DNA from: an uncultured Pelagibacteraceae bacterium
Lineage (GTDB): Bacteria; Pseudomonadota; Alphaproteobacteria; Pelagibacterales; Pelagibacteraceae
Assembly (NCBI GenBank): GCA_902612325.1
Contig: CACMDB010000002.1
Coordinates: 88,001-152,000 of the forward strand
Direction: 5' to 3'
Length of the DNA stretch: 64,000 nucleotides
Positions 50,802 to 59,901 of this stretch are shown piece by piece. The translations under genes were made by a program, and so were the position numbers. The notes under the pieces were generated by a model that worked only from the letters and a program-made list of their open reading frames with translations, had not been told where the DNA came from and did not search any database. Each line of letters opens with the position of its first letter. The first letter of the stretch is position 1.

Positions 50802-51955
50802 TTAAAATAATTTATTAAAATGTTTTCATAAATTTTCTTAAGATTTTTCAAATCTTTTAAAGATACGGCTTCATCAACTTTATGCATTGTTTTTCCAACA
50901 AGCCCAAATTCTAATCCAGGTGATATTTTTCTTATGAATCTTAAATCTGAGGTTCCACCTGTGGTAGATAGCTTTGGTTTAATTTTGGTCACTTTTTTTA
51001 TGATATTTTGTATCATGTGCGTTGTTTCATTTGGCTTTGTTAGAAATGCCTCGCCTGAAACTCTATAATCAATTTTAAATTTTGATTTATTTTTCTTGGT
51101 TATTTTTTTAAAAATTTTATTAAGTCTATTTTTAATAGAATTTGACGAATGTTTATTATTAAACCTTATATTAAATGTTGCCTCAGCCATAGCCGGGATA
51201 ATATTATCAGCGTTATTATTTATATTTATTTTTGTAATCTCTAAGTTTGTAGGTTGGAAGTTTTTTGATCCTCTATCAAATTTAATATCTTTTAATTCTT
51301 TTAAAATTTTTACAATTATAGTTGAGGGATTATTAGCTCTATGAGGATATGCGACATGGCCTTGCTGACCAAAAATATTTAATTTACCAGTTAAACTACC
51401 CCTACGTCCAATCTTTATCATTTCACCTAATTTATTTGGATTTGTTGGTTCACCAACAAGACAAAAGTTAATTTTTTCTTTCCTTTTTTTTAAATAATCT
51501 ACAACTTTTTTGGTGCCATTTACTGCATCACCTTCTTCGTCACCTGTAATGAGTAAGCTTATTGATCCATTGAATTTTTTATTTTTAGATAAAAAAGTGC
51601 TTACAGCAGACACAAAAGCTGCAACAGAGCTTTTCATATCATTTGCACCTCTCCCAATTAAATGGCCTTTTTTGATAGATGGCTTAAATGGATTTACTGT
51701 CCAATCCTTAATGTTTCCTGGAGGGACAATATCAACATGTCCTGCAAACATAAAATTTGGTTTCTTAGATCCTAATCTTGCATACAAGTTTTTTACTGGT
51801 TGAAATCCTTTTTCCTTGAATTCCAATATTTTTGTTTTGAAACCAAGTTTTTTTAATTTTTTTTCTAAAAATTTCATTACTCCAGCATCAATTGGAGTGA
51901 TGGAGGGAAATCTGATTAGCTCTTTAGCTAATTGTAATTCATTTATTGCTGGCAT
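50798..51955 (-). CDS. dapE: Succinyl-diaminopimelate desuccinylase
   Basis: 385 residues, M20 metallopeptidase fold. The metal ligands are in FAGHVDIVPPGN (residues ~68-79) and the RGANDMKSS segment, with the general base in GDEEGDAVNGTKKV. It removes succinate from N-succinyl-diaminopimelate, the step after DapD, for lysine and peptidoglycan synthesis. It starts one base after the dapD stop. Confidence 0.95.
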   Translation of the reverse strand: MPAINELQLAKELIRFPSITPIDAGVMKFLEKKLKKLGFKTKILEFKEKGFQPVKNLYARLGSKKPNFMFAGHVDIVPPGNIKDWTVNPFKPSIKKGHLIGRGANDMKSSVAAFVSAVSTFLSKNKKFNGSISLLITGDEEGDAVNGTKKVVDYLKKRKEKINFCLVGEPTNPNKLGEMIKIGRRGSLTGKLNIFGQQGHVAYPHRANNPSTIIVKILKELKDIKFDRGSKNFQPTNLEITKININNNADNIIPAMAEATFNIRFNNKHSSNSIKNRLNKIFKKITKKNKSKFKIDYRVSGEAFLTKPNETTHMIQNIIKKVTKIKPKLSTTGGTSDLRFIRKISPGLEFGLVGKTMHKVDEAVSLKDLKNLKKIYENILINYFK

Positions 51956-51956
51956 T

Positions 51957-52784
51957 TTAATCTCTTAAAAGGTCGTTAACCGATGTTTTTGATCTTGTTT
52001 TTTCATCAACTTGTTTAATGATTACTGCACAGCTTAAAGATGGTGCAGATGGATTATTTTTATCTGGTAAAGAACCTGGTACAACAACTGAGTATGGAGG
52101 AATCTTTCCATAAGTAATTTCGCCTGTTGAACGTGTTACTATTTTAGTGCTTTGTGTAATCAGCATTCCCATACTTAATACAGAGCCTTCTCCAACTATC
52201 ACACCTTCGACAACCTCTGACATTGCCCCAACAAAAACATTATCTTCAATAATTGTTGGTAATGCTTGAGCGGGTTCCAAAACTCCCCCAATTCCAGATC
52301 CTGCAGAGATATGACAATTTTTTCCAATCTGACAACAGCTTCCTGCACGACTAAATGTGTCCATCATCGTCCCCTCATCGATCCAAGCTCCGATATTTAC
52401 ATAGCAAGGCATCAAAACTGCATTCTTTCCTACAAATGATCCTTTTCTTACTGGTGAATTAGGCACCATTCTAAAACCTGCTTTTTCATGATCAGCTTTG
52501 GTCCATCCTGCAGTTTTACCTTTTAATAAATGTGATTTATCATACCAACTACTATAAGGACCATTTAAATTTTCCATAGGGTAAATTCTAAAACTTAACA
52601 TTATAGCTTTCTTTAGGTGCTGATGAGTCACCCATTCTCCATTTATTTTCTCGGCAACTCTTGATTTACCACTATCTAAATCAGCAATAACTTGGTTAAT
52701 AGCATCTTTTAAATTTTGATCAGAATTTTGGTTTACCTGATCTTTATTTTCCCAAGCATCATTGATTATTTTTTCTAAAGACAT
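51957..52784 (-). CDS. dapD: Tetrahydrodipicolinate N-succinyltransferase
   Basis: 275 residues. The C-terminal two-thirds form a left-handed beta-helix of hexapeptide repeats (KNAVLMPCYVNIGAWIDEGTM, GVIVGEGSVLSMG). The N-terminal helical domain contains the WVTHQHLKKAI segment. It succinylates tetrahydrodipicolinate in the lysine/diaminopimelate pathway. It is adjacent to dapE and a HAD phosphatase, in the conserved argB-HAD-dapD-dapE string. Confidence 0.96.
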   Translation of the reverse strand: MSLEKIINDAWENKDQVNQNSDQNLKDAINQVIADLDSGKSRVAEKINGEWVTHQHLKKAIMLSFRIYPMENLNGPYSSWYDKSHLLKGKTAGWTKADHEKAGFRMVPNSPVRKGSFVGKNAVLMPCYVNIGAWIDEGTMMDTFSRAGSCCQIGKNCHISAGSGIGGVLEPAQALPTIIEDNVFVGAMSEVVEGVIVGEGSVLSMGMLITQSTKIVTRSTGEITYGKIPPYSVVVPGSLPDKNNPSAPSLSCAVIIKQVDEKTRSKTSVNDLLRD

Positions 52785-52786
52785 AA

Positions 52787-53476
52787 TTAATTACTTTTTA
52801 ATAGCCTTATTTCTTTTAGAAATAAAGACAGATTTTCAATTTTGTGTGAAATAAAATCTTTGTCCGCATCCATTTTTCCAAAATGCTCATCATTAATTAA
52901 CCAAACGGTTGTACAACCTCGTTCGTGACCTATACTTAAATTTTTAGCTATATCTTCAATGTAAATAGTCTCTTTTGGATTTATACCAAATTTTTTTACC
53001 ATTAAGTCGAAGGTTTCTGCCTCTGGTTTAGGTACATAACCAGCGTCTTTAATATCAAAAACCTTATCTCTTCCAAACAAATCATACACACCTAGGTGAG
53101 TTAAAATATTAGCGGCATGTTCAGCACTACCATTGGTGAAGATAAATTTTTCCATATCTAATTGTTTAAGCTCATTTCTCATAATTTTATCTTCTTTCAT
53201 AAATGATAAATCAATTTCATGGACGTAAGATAAAAATTCATCTGGTGATATTCCATTATGGACCATTAATCCTCTTAATGATGTATTATATTTATAGAAA
53301 TAATTTGTTTGTAATTCTTTAGCTTTATCTTTATCAATTTTAAGTTTTTCAGATATAAATTGAGTCATCCTCTTTGAAACTTGACCAAATACACGCTCTA
53401 AAGAATAGTTATTGTGCTTTCCATAACAAACACCATCAAGATCAAGTAGCAGATATTTTTTTTCTTTTAAGTTCAT
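52787..53476 (-). CDS. HAD-superfamily hydrolase (pyrimidine 5'-nucleotidase-like)
   Basis: 229 residues from the Met at 53476, whose ATGA overlaps the argB stop. A longer in-frame start at 53527 would run 54 bp into argB. The HAD motif I is LLLDLDGVCYG near residues 8-18 (Val where Thr is usual), motif II is FTNGS near 119, and motif III/IV is IYIEDIAKN near 176. The best family fit is the pyrimidine 5'-nucleotidase/SSM1 branch, which dephosphorylates small nucleotides or similar substrates. Its presence between argB and dapD is conserved in alphaproteobacteria, but the reason is unknown. Confidence 0.82.
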   Translation of the reverse strand: MNLKEKKYLLLDLDGVCYGKHNNYSLERVFGQVSKRMTQFISEKLKIDKDKAKELQTNYFYKYNTSLRGLMVHNGISPDEFLSYVHEIDLSFMKEDKIMRNELKQLDMEKFIFTNGSAEHAANILTHLGVYDLFGRDKVFDIKDAGYVPKPEAETFDLMVKKFGINPKETIYIEDIAKNLSIGHERGCTTVWLINDEHFGKMDADKDFISHKIENLSLFLKEIRLLKSN

Positions 53477-54321
53477 TTTCTTATTAATGTGCCTGATCCC
53501 TTGTCTGAGAAAATTTCCCATAAACAAGAATGCTGTTTTGTACCATTAATTATACCTGCTGCCGTAACTCCATTATTAACAGCATCTAGACAAGCATTTA
53601 TTTTGGGTATCATTCCTTCAGTAATTGTCTCATCTTTTATCATCTCTAATATTTCGGATGAGGATATTTCATCTATAAGTTTTTTTTCTTTATTTAAAAC
53701 ACCATCAACATTTGTCATCAAAAGCAATCTCCTTGATTTAAGAGATTTAGCTACAGCCATTGCCGCAGTATCACCATTAATATTATGTGTTTGATTTTTT
53801 TTATCTAAGCCTAGTGGTGAAATAATCGGTATTTTATTTTGTCGAATTATATCCAACAAAATATCGTTATTAATCTTATTTGGTAGACCAACAAAACCTA
53901 GTTCTTTTGCCTCTGGTACGACCTCAATAATATTATCTTTTTTAGTATGGATGGAGATTGCTTCTGTATTTTTTTTGTTCAAAGAGCTTACTATATCATT
54001 GTTAAAATCTATTAAGACCGACTCAACAATGTTTATAATTTTTTCATCAGTAACTCTTAGCCCTCTTATAAATTTTGATTGAATATTAGATTTATCTAAT
54101 TCTCTCTTGATTCTCGGACCTCCACCATGAACCACAATTACTGAAAGACCTAATTTATTTAAAATACTTAAATCAGTAATAAAATTATCAAAGATATTTC
54201 TATCAATTAAGACATTTCCTCCATATTTAATAACTATCAAGTCATTTTTATATTTTTCTATATATTTATTAACCTCATTTATTGGGGGTCCGTTTTCGGG
54301 AAGAATTTTTTTTAAGTCCAT
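53473..54321 (-). CDS. argB: Acetylglutamate kinase
   Basis: 282 residues of the amino-acid kinase fold. VIKYGGNVLID lies near residues 33-43, VVHGGGPRIKRELD near 64-77, and NINGDTAAMAVAKSL near 171-185. It phosphorylates N-acetylglutamate, the second step of arginine synthesis. Its stop overlaps the HAD gene start (ATGA). It follows yidC with a 21-bp gap; the EngB GTPase gene often found between them in relatives is absent. Confidence 0.95.
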   Translation of the reverse strand: MDLKKILPENGPPINEVNKYIEKYKNDLIVIKYGGNVLIDRNIFDNFITDLSILNKLGLSVIVVHGGGPRIKRELDKSNIQSKFIRGLRVTDEKIINIVESVLIDFNNDIVSSLNKKNTEAISIHTKKDNIIEVVPEAKELGFVGLPNKINNDILLDIIRQNKIPIISPLGLDKKNQTHNINGDTAAMAVAKSLKSRRLLLMTNVDGVLNKEKKLIDEISSSEILEMIKDETITEGMIPKINACLDAVNNGVTAAGIINGTKQHSCLWEIFSDKGSGTLIRK

Positions 54322-54342
54322 TTATTTATTTTAAATAAAAAT

Positions 54343-56022
54343 TTAGGTTGTCGTTTTGACTGTTGTTCTTTTCATTATTATTACTTGTTGAGCCATAGTT
54401 AATATGTTATTTGCAGTCCAATACAAAACTAATCCGCTCGGAAAGGGTGCAAGTATTACAGTTAAGACAAGTGGAAAAAAAGAAAAGATCTTAGCTTGCA
54501 GGGGGTCAGTAGGAGCTGGATTTAGTTTCATCTGAAAATACATCGACAGACCCATTGCACAAGGAAGGACCCCAATAATTAAAAAAGAAGGTACATCATA
54601 TGGTAAAAAACCAAACAAGTTGAACAAACTAGTAGGGTCTCGTTCACTCAAATCTTTTACCCAACCATAAAATGGCATATGCCTCATTTCAATTGTCACG
54701 AATAGAACTTTATATAAGGCAAAAAATATAAAGATCTGGGGGATAATAGGTAAACAACCTGACATAGGATTTATCCTCTCTCTCCGATAGAGGCTCATCA
54801 TTTCTTGTTGAAGTTTCATCTTATCATTTTTATGTAACTCTTTAAGTCTTGTCATTTCAGGTGTGAGTGCTTTCATTTTTGCCATACTTCTGAAAGAATA
54901 ATTTGCTAAAGGAAACACAGCTAGTCTAATACAAACTGTTACAGCTATAATTGATAAGCCATAATTACCAAATAATTTAAAAAAATAGTCAAGTGCAAAC
55001 CACAACGGTTTTGTCAAAAAATACAAAAAGCCCCAGTCAATTACTAAGTCAAATTTATCTATAGCAAGAGACTCTGCGTATCCATCTATAACGTCCACCC
55101 TTTTAGCTGCTACTATTACTTGTAATTTTTCTTCTATGGAGCTATTTGCATTTAATTCTAGAGGTTCAGTTGCAATAAAATTTGCTCTAAATTTGTTTTT
55201 ATAATCAAATGTTGTTTTAAATTCTTTATTTTTTGGTGGTATTAAAGTGGTAACCCAATATTTATCACTAAAGCCGAGAAATCCTTTATTAGCTATTTTG
55301 GTAAATTTTTTTTCCTGTATATCGTCGTAATCTTCCTCAATCAATTCATCGTCTAAAGTAGCTATCAATCCTTCATGGAGAATCAGAAAATCAATTATTT
55401 CTGGAATTTCATTTCTAATTATTTGGCCATATGAATAAAAATCATATTTTTTTTTAGTAGTGTTAATTACTTTTTGTTTTATGGAAAATAGATATTTATC
55501 ATCCAATGAAATTTCTTTTTCAAATTTCAAACCCTGATTGTTAGTCCACGTTAGTTTAATTGGAGACGCATCAGTTAGTTTACTATTACCTTCTACCGCC
55601 CAAACTGTATCTGAATTAGGCACATCGATATTTTTATCGGATGTGACAAAACCACTATCTATTAAATATCCCTCTTTAATATTTCTTGGTCCTAATAGGG
55701 TTACTTTTTCCTCATCATCAACTTTAATTTTGTAATTTTTAAAAGTGAGATCATCTATGGATGCACCTTTTAATGATATTGAACCTATAATATTATTATT
55801 TTCAAATTGAATTCTTTCACTTTGTTTTAATGCATCATCTCGTGAAATTGTAATTTGTGTTTCCTTTTGTTCTAAACTTGGTGCATCACCGCTTTGTTCA
55901 ATTTTTTCTTTTTCAACAATATTTTGATCCACTGTTGATTTTTCTGGAACAAAGAATAATGCCCATAAAACAATTACAGCAGATGATAAAGCGATAGCTG
56001 CTATTGTATTTTTAGAATCCAT
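54343..56022 (-). CDS. yidC: Membrane protein insertase YidC
   Basis: 559 residues. An N-terminal anchor (residues 5-24) is followed by the large periplasmic beta-sandwich domain (about 55-330) and the conserved five-helix core. The core includes FPLANYSFRSMAKMKALTPE near 368-387 and the NPMSGCLPIIPQIFIFFALYKVL region. It inserts and folds inner-membrane proteins, alone or with Sec. It is part of the rpmH-rnpA-yidD-yidC series and overlaps yidD by one base. Confidence 0.96.
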   Translation of the reverse strand: MDSKNTIAAIALSSAVIVLWALFFVPEKSTVDQNIVEKEKIEQSGDAPSLEQKETQITISRDDALKQSERIQFENNNIIGSISLKGASIDDLTFKNYKIKVDDEEKVTLLGPRNIKEGYLIDSGFVTSDKNIDVPNSDTVWAVEGNSKLTDASPIKLTWTNNQGLKFEKEISLDDKYLFSIKQKVINTTKKKYDFYSYGQIIRNEIPEIIDFLILHEGLIATLDDELIEEDYDDIQEKKFTKIANKGFLGFSDKYWVTTLIPPKNKEFKTTFDYKNKFRANFIATEPLELNANSSIEEKLQVIVAAKRVDVIDGYAESLAIDKFDLVIDWGFLYFLTKPLWFALDYFFKLFGNYGLSIIAVTVCIRLAVFPLANYSFRSMAKMKALTPEMTRLKELHKNDKMKLQQEMMSLYRRERINPMSGCLPIIPQIFIFFALYKVLFVTIEMRHMPFYGWVKDLSERDPTSLFNLFGFLPYDVPSFLIIGVLPCAMGLSMYFQMKLNPAPTDPLQAKIFSFFPLVLTVILAPFPSGLVLYWTANNILTMAQQVIIMKRTTVKTTT

Positions 56023-56261
56023 TATTTTTTAACTTTTATTTCTTTTTTTACAGGATCAATTCCACCTTCTTTAAAAGGGTGGCATGAAAGAATCCTTTTT
56101 AAACTTAAATATCCACCCTTAAAAAAACCATAAGTTTTTAAAGCCTCAATGCTATAATCGGAACAAGATGGAAAGTACCTACAAGAGTTACCTAGCAATG
56201 GACTTATTAGGTATTTGTAAGCCTGAATTAATTTTATAAATATAATTGTAAAAATGTTCAT
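56022..56261 (-). CDS. yidD: Membrane protein insertion efficiency factor YidD
   Basis: 79 residues with the full family motif: [22 protein letters not shown] near residues 16-37, and the [11 protein letters not shown] end. YidD is a small membrane-attached helper of YidC. It overlaps rnpA and yidC by one base each, showing tight translational coupling. Confidence 0.96.
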   Translation of the reverse strand: MNIFTIIFIKLIQAYKYLISPLLGNSCRYFPSCSDYSIEALKTYGFFKGGYLSLKRILSCHPFKEGGIDPVKKEIKVKK

Positions 56262-56602
56262 TATTTAATTTTTTTAAAATCCTGAAATAAGGTTTCTTTT
56301 ATAATTTTAAATTCATTATTTAGCATAGTTGACTTAGCAATAACAAGATATGAATAGTGATATTTTAGAGATATTTCTTTAACAGCATCATTTATAATAT
56401 TCCTTAGTCTCCTCTTTATTTTGTTTCTCTTTACAGCATTTCCTATCTTCTTCTTAGTTACAAAAGAAATATTAAGTTTCTGATTATTTTTTTTATTAAT
56501 ATTACCAAAAAAAATTGTTACATATCTGTTTGATACTTTTTTCTTTTTGAGTAAAGTTTTAAAGTCTTCATTCTTTGAAAGAGCAACAATTTTGCTTTTC
56601 AT
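56261..56602 (-). CDS. rnpA: Ribonuclease P protein component
   Basis: 113 residues. The RNR motif [15 protein letters not shown] lies near residues 52-66, preceded by the FVTKKKIG strand. It binds RNase P RNA and helps process tRNA 5' ends. It follows rpmH after 10 bp and overlaps yidD by one base. Confidence 0.95.
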   Translation of the reverse strand: MKSKIVALSKNEDFKTLLKKKKVSNRYVTIFFGNINKKNNQKLNISFVTKKKIGNAVKRNKIKRRLRNIINDAVKEISLKYHYSYLVIAKSTMLNNEFKIIKETLFQDFKKIK

Positions 56603-56612
56603 TGAGTTGGCT

Positions 56613-56774
56613 TTATTTTCTTCTTCTTTTAACAGTTGAGGATACTGTTAAATTTTTTCTTCCTCTAGCTCTTCTTCTTTTTAAAAGTTTTCTGCCTCCC
56701 TTGGTTTTCATTTTTGATCTAAAACCATGGGTTCGGCTTCTTTTTTTCCTAGATGGTTGATATGTTCTTTTCAT
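56613..56774 (-). CDS. rpmH: 50S ribosomal protein L34
   Basis: 53 residues starting [18 protein letters not shown] and continuing with the expected [21 protein letters not shown] core. It is longer by about nine residues at the C-terminus than the typical 44-residue protein ([13 protein letters not shown]). It heads the minus-strand rpmH-rnpA-yidD-yidC series; the divergent 88-bp gap to the TVP38 gene must carry its promoter. It is too short for the usual length cut-off. Confidence 0.95.
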   Translation of the reverse strand: MKRTYQPSRKKRSRTHGFRSKMKTKGGRKLLKRRRARGRKNLTVSSTVKRRRK

Positions 56775-56862
56775 AAAAGTGGTTAAATTTATATAAAATT
56801 TCGCCCTTTATAATAATTAAATATATAAATAGCAAATAGAAGATTTATAAATACCATTAACC

Positions 56863-57588
56863 ATGATGGAAAAAGCTAAGAAAACTAAAATAATAATAGG
56901 TTTATCATACTTGGTTTTACTTACTATATTTGTGTTATTGTTTTTTTCAAAATTTAGTATCCAAGAAATTACTTCTTATGACTTCATTAAAGAAAACAGA
57001 TTGTATTTTCAAAAATTAAAAAATTCTAATTTGTTTTTAATATCCATAATTTTTTTAATCTTTACAATATTATGGGTTTTCCCATTTTTAGGTTTTGGTT
57101 CTCCAATTGCACTACTAGGAGGATTTATTTTTGGCAAATGGCTGGGTACTATAATTGTGGTCATAGGTATGAGTGTTGGTGCAACATTTCTATATATTTT
57201 TGGAAACTATTTTTTAAAAGATTTAATTAGAGATAAATTTTTAAATAGATATCAAAATCTAGAGAGAAAATTTAAAAAGTCTGAATTTTATTATCTATTA
57301 ATATATAGATTTATTGGAGGAATACCTTGGCAACTTAGCTGCATTTTGCCTACAATTTTTGATGTTAGGGTAAAAAATTTTTTTTTCGCATCATTAATAG
57401 GAATTATACCTCAAATTTTTTTAGCTGTTTCTTTAGGTAGTGGTCTGGAAAAAGTAATAGAACAAAATTCACAAGTTCCTAAAATTACAGATATAATTTT
57501 TTCACCCGAAATATATATTCCAATTTTAGCCTTTTTTAGTTTAGTCTTGATTACAATTTTTCTTAGAAAGTCTTTTTATAAAAATTAG
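56863..57588 (+). CDS. TVP38/TMEM64-family (VTT-domain) membrane protein
   Basis: 241 residues with about six membrane segments. The VTT domain features are FGSPIALLGGFIFGKWLGTI near residues 77-96, YRFIGGIPWQLSCILPTIFD near 146-165 and a C-terminal AVSLGSGLEKVI. Such proteins are often linked to lipid scrambling or membrane stress, but no clear role is known in bacteria. It is separated from tRNA-Thr by 3 bp on the opposite strand. Confidence 0.83.
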   Translation: MMEKAKKTKIIIGLSYLVLLTIFVLLFFSKFSIQEITSYDFIKENRLYFQKLKNSNLFLISIIFLIFTILWVFPFLGFGSPIALLGGFIFGKWLGTIIVVIGMSVGATFLYIFGNYFLKDLIRDKFLNRYQNLERKFKKSEFYYLLIYRFIGGIPWQLSCILPTIFDVRVKNFFFASLIGIIPQIFLAVSLGSGLEKVIEQNSQVPKITDIIFSPEIYIPILAFFSLVLITIFLRKSFYKN

Positions 57589-57591
57589 GTT

Positions 57592-57664
57592 TGCTCCAAC
57601 CAGGAATCGAACCTGAAATTGAATCATACCAAGATCCCGTTATTAACCATTTAACTATTGGAGC
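57592..57664 (-). tRNA. tRNA-Thr (anticodon GGT), CCA not encoded
   Basis: On the minus strand the acceptor GCTCCAA pairs with TTGGAGC. The D-arm is GTTA / TAAC with GG in the loop, the anticodon stem GGATC / GATTC (one G-U) has the loop TTGGTAT, and the T-loop is TTCGATT. The anticodon is GGT, and the G1-C72, C2-G71 pairs agree with Thr identity in E. coli. The discriminator is A, followed by AAC rather than CCA, so CCA must be added by enzyme. The shift that would read TGG (Pro) breaks the anticodon stem. Confidence 0.85.
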
Positions 57665-57764
57665 ATTTAGATCAAATCTATTATTATTGAATATAATGCA
57701 TTTTTTTCAAATTATTGCCTTAATTTTTTGATTAATATGATTTATATCTTACCAAGGAAATTTT

Positions 57765-57965
57765 ATGGGTATTCATTACGATTATAAATCAACCAAAAGT
57801 GCTAAGCTCATGGAAAAGCAAGCGAAAAGGGAAAAAAAACTTGCTGAAAAAAAAGCAAAAAGATTAGCAAAAGAAGGCCCTAAAAAAGATGATAATAAGG
57901 ATAAAGCTTTAGATGCATCTAAACCAATAACTTTAGATTTCCTTACCAATCCAAATAAAGAATGA
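57765..57965 (+). CDS. 66-residue Lys-rich protein of unknown function
   Basis: It begins MGIHYDYKSTKSAKLMEKQ, followed by a long charged helix rich in Lys, Ala and Glu (AKREKKLAEKKAKRLAKEG). It ends in a less charged tail, [15 protein letters not shown] good ribosome binding site (AAGGAAA) precedes the ATG. The stop overlaps the next small ORF by ATGA. It is likely a soluble helical, possibly RNA- or ribosome-associated protein, but this is a guess from composition; no family is recognised. Confidence 0.75.
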   Translation: MGIHYDYKSTKSAKLMEKQAKREKKLAEKKAKRLAKEGPKKDDNKDKALDASKPITLDFLTNPNKE

Positions 57966-58063
57966 TTACTAAAAATAAAAATGAGCGCTTAAGCATCGCG
58001 CTTAGGAAAAATTTAAAAAAGAGAAAAATTTTTCAAAAAAAAAATAAAAAGAAAACAAAATAA
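57962..58063 (+). CDS. 33-residue basic peptide, start/stop-coupled to dcd
   Basis: It begins [20 protein letters not shown] and continues with a Lys-rich tail to the stop. Its ATG overlaps the stop of the 66-residue protein (ATGA), and its TAA overlaps the dcd ATG (TAATG), so it exactly fills the space between two genes. Such perfect coupling on both sides is strong evidence that it is translated. No family is recognised; it may be nucleic-acid-binding by charge alone. Confidence 0.68.
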   Translation: MITKNKNERLSIALRKNLKKRKIFQKKNKKKTK

Positions 58064-58623
58064 TGTCTATTCAGCCAGACTCTTGGATAAAAAAAATGTG
58101 TAAAGAGCACAATATGATTGAGCCTTTTTTAGAAGAACAGATATCTAAAGGAACAATATCTAAGGGTCTTTCCTCGATGGGTTATGATGTTTCTCTATCA
58201 GATGAATATAGAATCTTCACTAATGTAAATAATTCATTAGTTGATCCAAAAAATTTTTCTGAGGATAATTTTGTAGAGCGTAAGGGTCCATACTGCATAA
58301 TACCACCCAATAGTTTTGCACTTGCAAAAACAGTTGAGTACTTTCGTATACCTGATGATGTTCTTTGTATATGCGTTGGAAAAAGTACTTATGCAAGATG
58401 TGGTATTATTGTAAATGTTACACCTATTGAAAATGGTTTTCATGGAAATATAGTAATTGAGCTCTCAAATACAACACCAAATCCTGCTAAAATATATTCA
58501 AATGAGGGAATAGCTCAATTTTTATTTTTTAAATCAGACACAAAGCCAGAGACAACTTACGCATCTAAAAAAGGAAAATATCAATTTCAAAAAAACATTC
58601 AGGTTGCCAAGATAAAAGAATAA
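58063..58623 (+). CDS. dcd: dCTP deaminase
   Basis: 186 residues of the dUTPase-like trimer fold. The segments [18 protein letters not shown] (residues ~106-123) and [14 protein letters not shown] (~125-138) contain the catalytic Glu and the substrate-binding Arg. It converts dCTP to dUTP, feeding dTMP synthesis. The start is coupled to the upstream peptide ORF, and the stop is 3 bp before murA. Confidence 0.94.
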   Translation: MSIQPDSWIKKMCKEHNMIEPFLEEQISKGTISKGLSSMGYDVSLSDEYRIFTNVNNSLVDPKNFSEDNFVERKGPYCIIPPNSFALAKTVEYFRIPDDVLCICVGKSTYARCGIIVNVTPIENGFHGNIVIELSNTTPNPAKIYSNEGIAQFLFFKSDTKPETTYASKKGKYQFQKNIQVAKIKE

Positions 58624-58626
58624 TTT

Positions 58627-59901
58627 ATGGATAAATTTTCTATCACTGGTCCTTGTCGAGTGATGAGAGGTGAGGTTTCAATTTCTGGTTCCAAAAATGC
58701 CGCTTTAGCAATACTTGCTGGAACATTGTTGTTTGATAAACCTGTAATTATCGAAAACCTACCAAGGGTAAGAGATATCGACACTATGCTTAACTTATTA
58801 AAATCTCTTGGATCGAGTATTCAGTTTTTTGATAATAAAAAAACAGTAAAGATTACAAAAACGAAAAAGCAAAAACAGTTTGCATCTTATTCAATTGTTA
58901 AAACAATGAGAGCAGGAATACTAGTGCTTGGACCGTTAGTTGCTAAATATCATAAATCCATCTCAAGTTTTCCAGGTGGATGTGTCTTAAATGGCAATTC
59001 AGGAAGACCAATTGACTTACATTTAGAAGCGTTGAAAAAACTTGGAATGAAATATGAAATAAAAAAAGGATACATACATGCCAAATCAAACGGTAAATTA
59101 AAAGGTAATGTAATTAAATTTCCACAAATATCTGTTGGTGCCACTGAACAATTGGTTATGGCTTCAATTTTGGCAAAAGGAAAAACCATTCTTAAAAATT
59201 GTGCAATTGAACCCGAAATAAAAGATTTAACTAAATTTTTAATTTCAGCTGGTGCTAATATAAAATGGATTGGCAAAAGAACTTGCCAAATAATAGGTGT
59301 AAATTCTCTTAATGAAACTAAATACTCAGTGATGGGTGATAGAATTGAAACTGGCACTTTTTGTGTAGCTGCTGCTCTATCCAAAGGAGATTTAGTTATA
59401 AAAAATTTTGATCCAAAATTAATTAAAACTGAATTGAGTATACTTAAAAAATTAGGTGCAAATATTAAGTTATCTAAAAATAGGATAAAAATAAAAGGAC
59501 CACAGAAAATTAAAAATATAAAAAATATTACCACTAAGGAGTATGAGGGTTTTCCAACAGACCTAGCTCCACAATTTATGGTCCTTCTTTGTAAGGCTAA
59601 TGGAAATAGTTCTATTACAGAAAACATATTTCAGGGAAGATTTTTACATGTTATGGAGCTTCAAAGACTTGGTGCCAGAATAAGCATTGAAAATAGAACA
59701 GCAAAAATAGAGGGAAATACAAATTTTATGGCAGCAGAAGTTATGTCAAGTGACCTAAGGGCTTCAGCTGCTTTAGTTCTTGCAGGCATTGTTTCAAAAG
59801 GTAAGACCATTGTAAGTAGAATTTATCACTGCGATCGTGGTTACGAAAATTTTGAGAACAAATTAAGAAAGATTGGTGTAAAAATTAAAAGATTAAGATA
59901 G
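58627..59901 (+). CDS. murA: UDP-N-acetylglucosamine 1-carboxyvinyltransferase
   Basis: 424 residues of the EPSP-synthase fold; SGSKNAALAIL near the N-terminus binds substrate. The catalytic loop is FPGGCVLNGNSGRPIDLH with C119 as the PEP-binding Cys. Compared with the usual GGC-x-I-G-x-R-P-x-D-L-H, this loop carries about three extra residues (an N-G-N-S stretch). It is the first committed step of peptidoglycan synthesis and the fosfomycin target. Its stop overlaps the next gene's GTG start. Confidence 0.95.
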   Translation: MDKFSITGPCRVMRGEVSISGSKNAALAILAGTLLFDKPVIIENLPRVRDIDTMLNLLKSLGSSIQFFDNKKTVKITKTKKQKQFASYSIVKTMRAGILVLGPLVAKYHKSISSFPGGCVLNGNSGRPIDLHLEALKKLGMKYEIKKGYIHAKSNGKLKGNVIKFPQISVGATEQLVMASILAKGKTILKNCAIEPEIKDLTKFLISAGANIKWIGKRTCQIIGVNSLNETKYSVMGDRIETGTFCVAAALSKGDLVIKNFDPKLIKTELSILKKLGANIKLSKNRIKIKGPQKIKNIKNITTKEYEGFPTDLAPQFMVLLCKANGNSSITENIFQGRFLHVMELQRLGARISIENRTAKIEGNTNFMAAEVMSSDLRASAALVLAGIVSKGKTIVSRIYHCDRGYENFENKLRKIGVKIKRLR

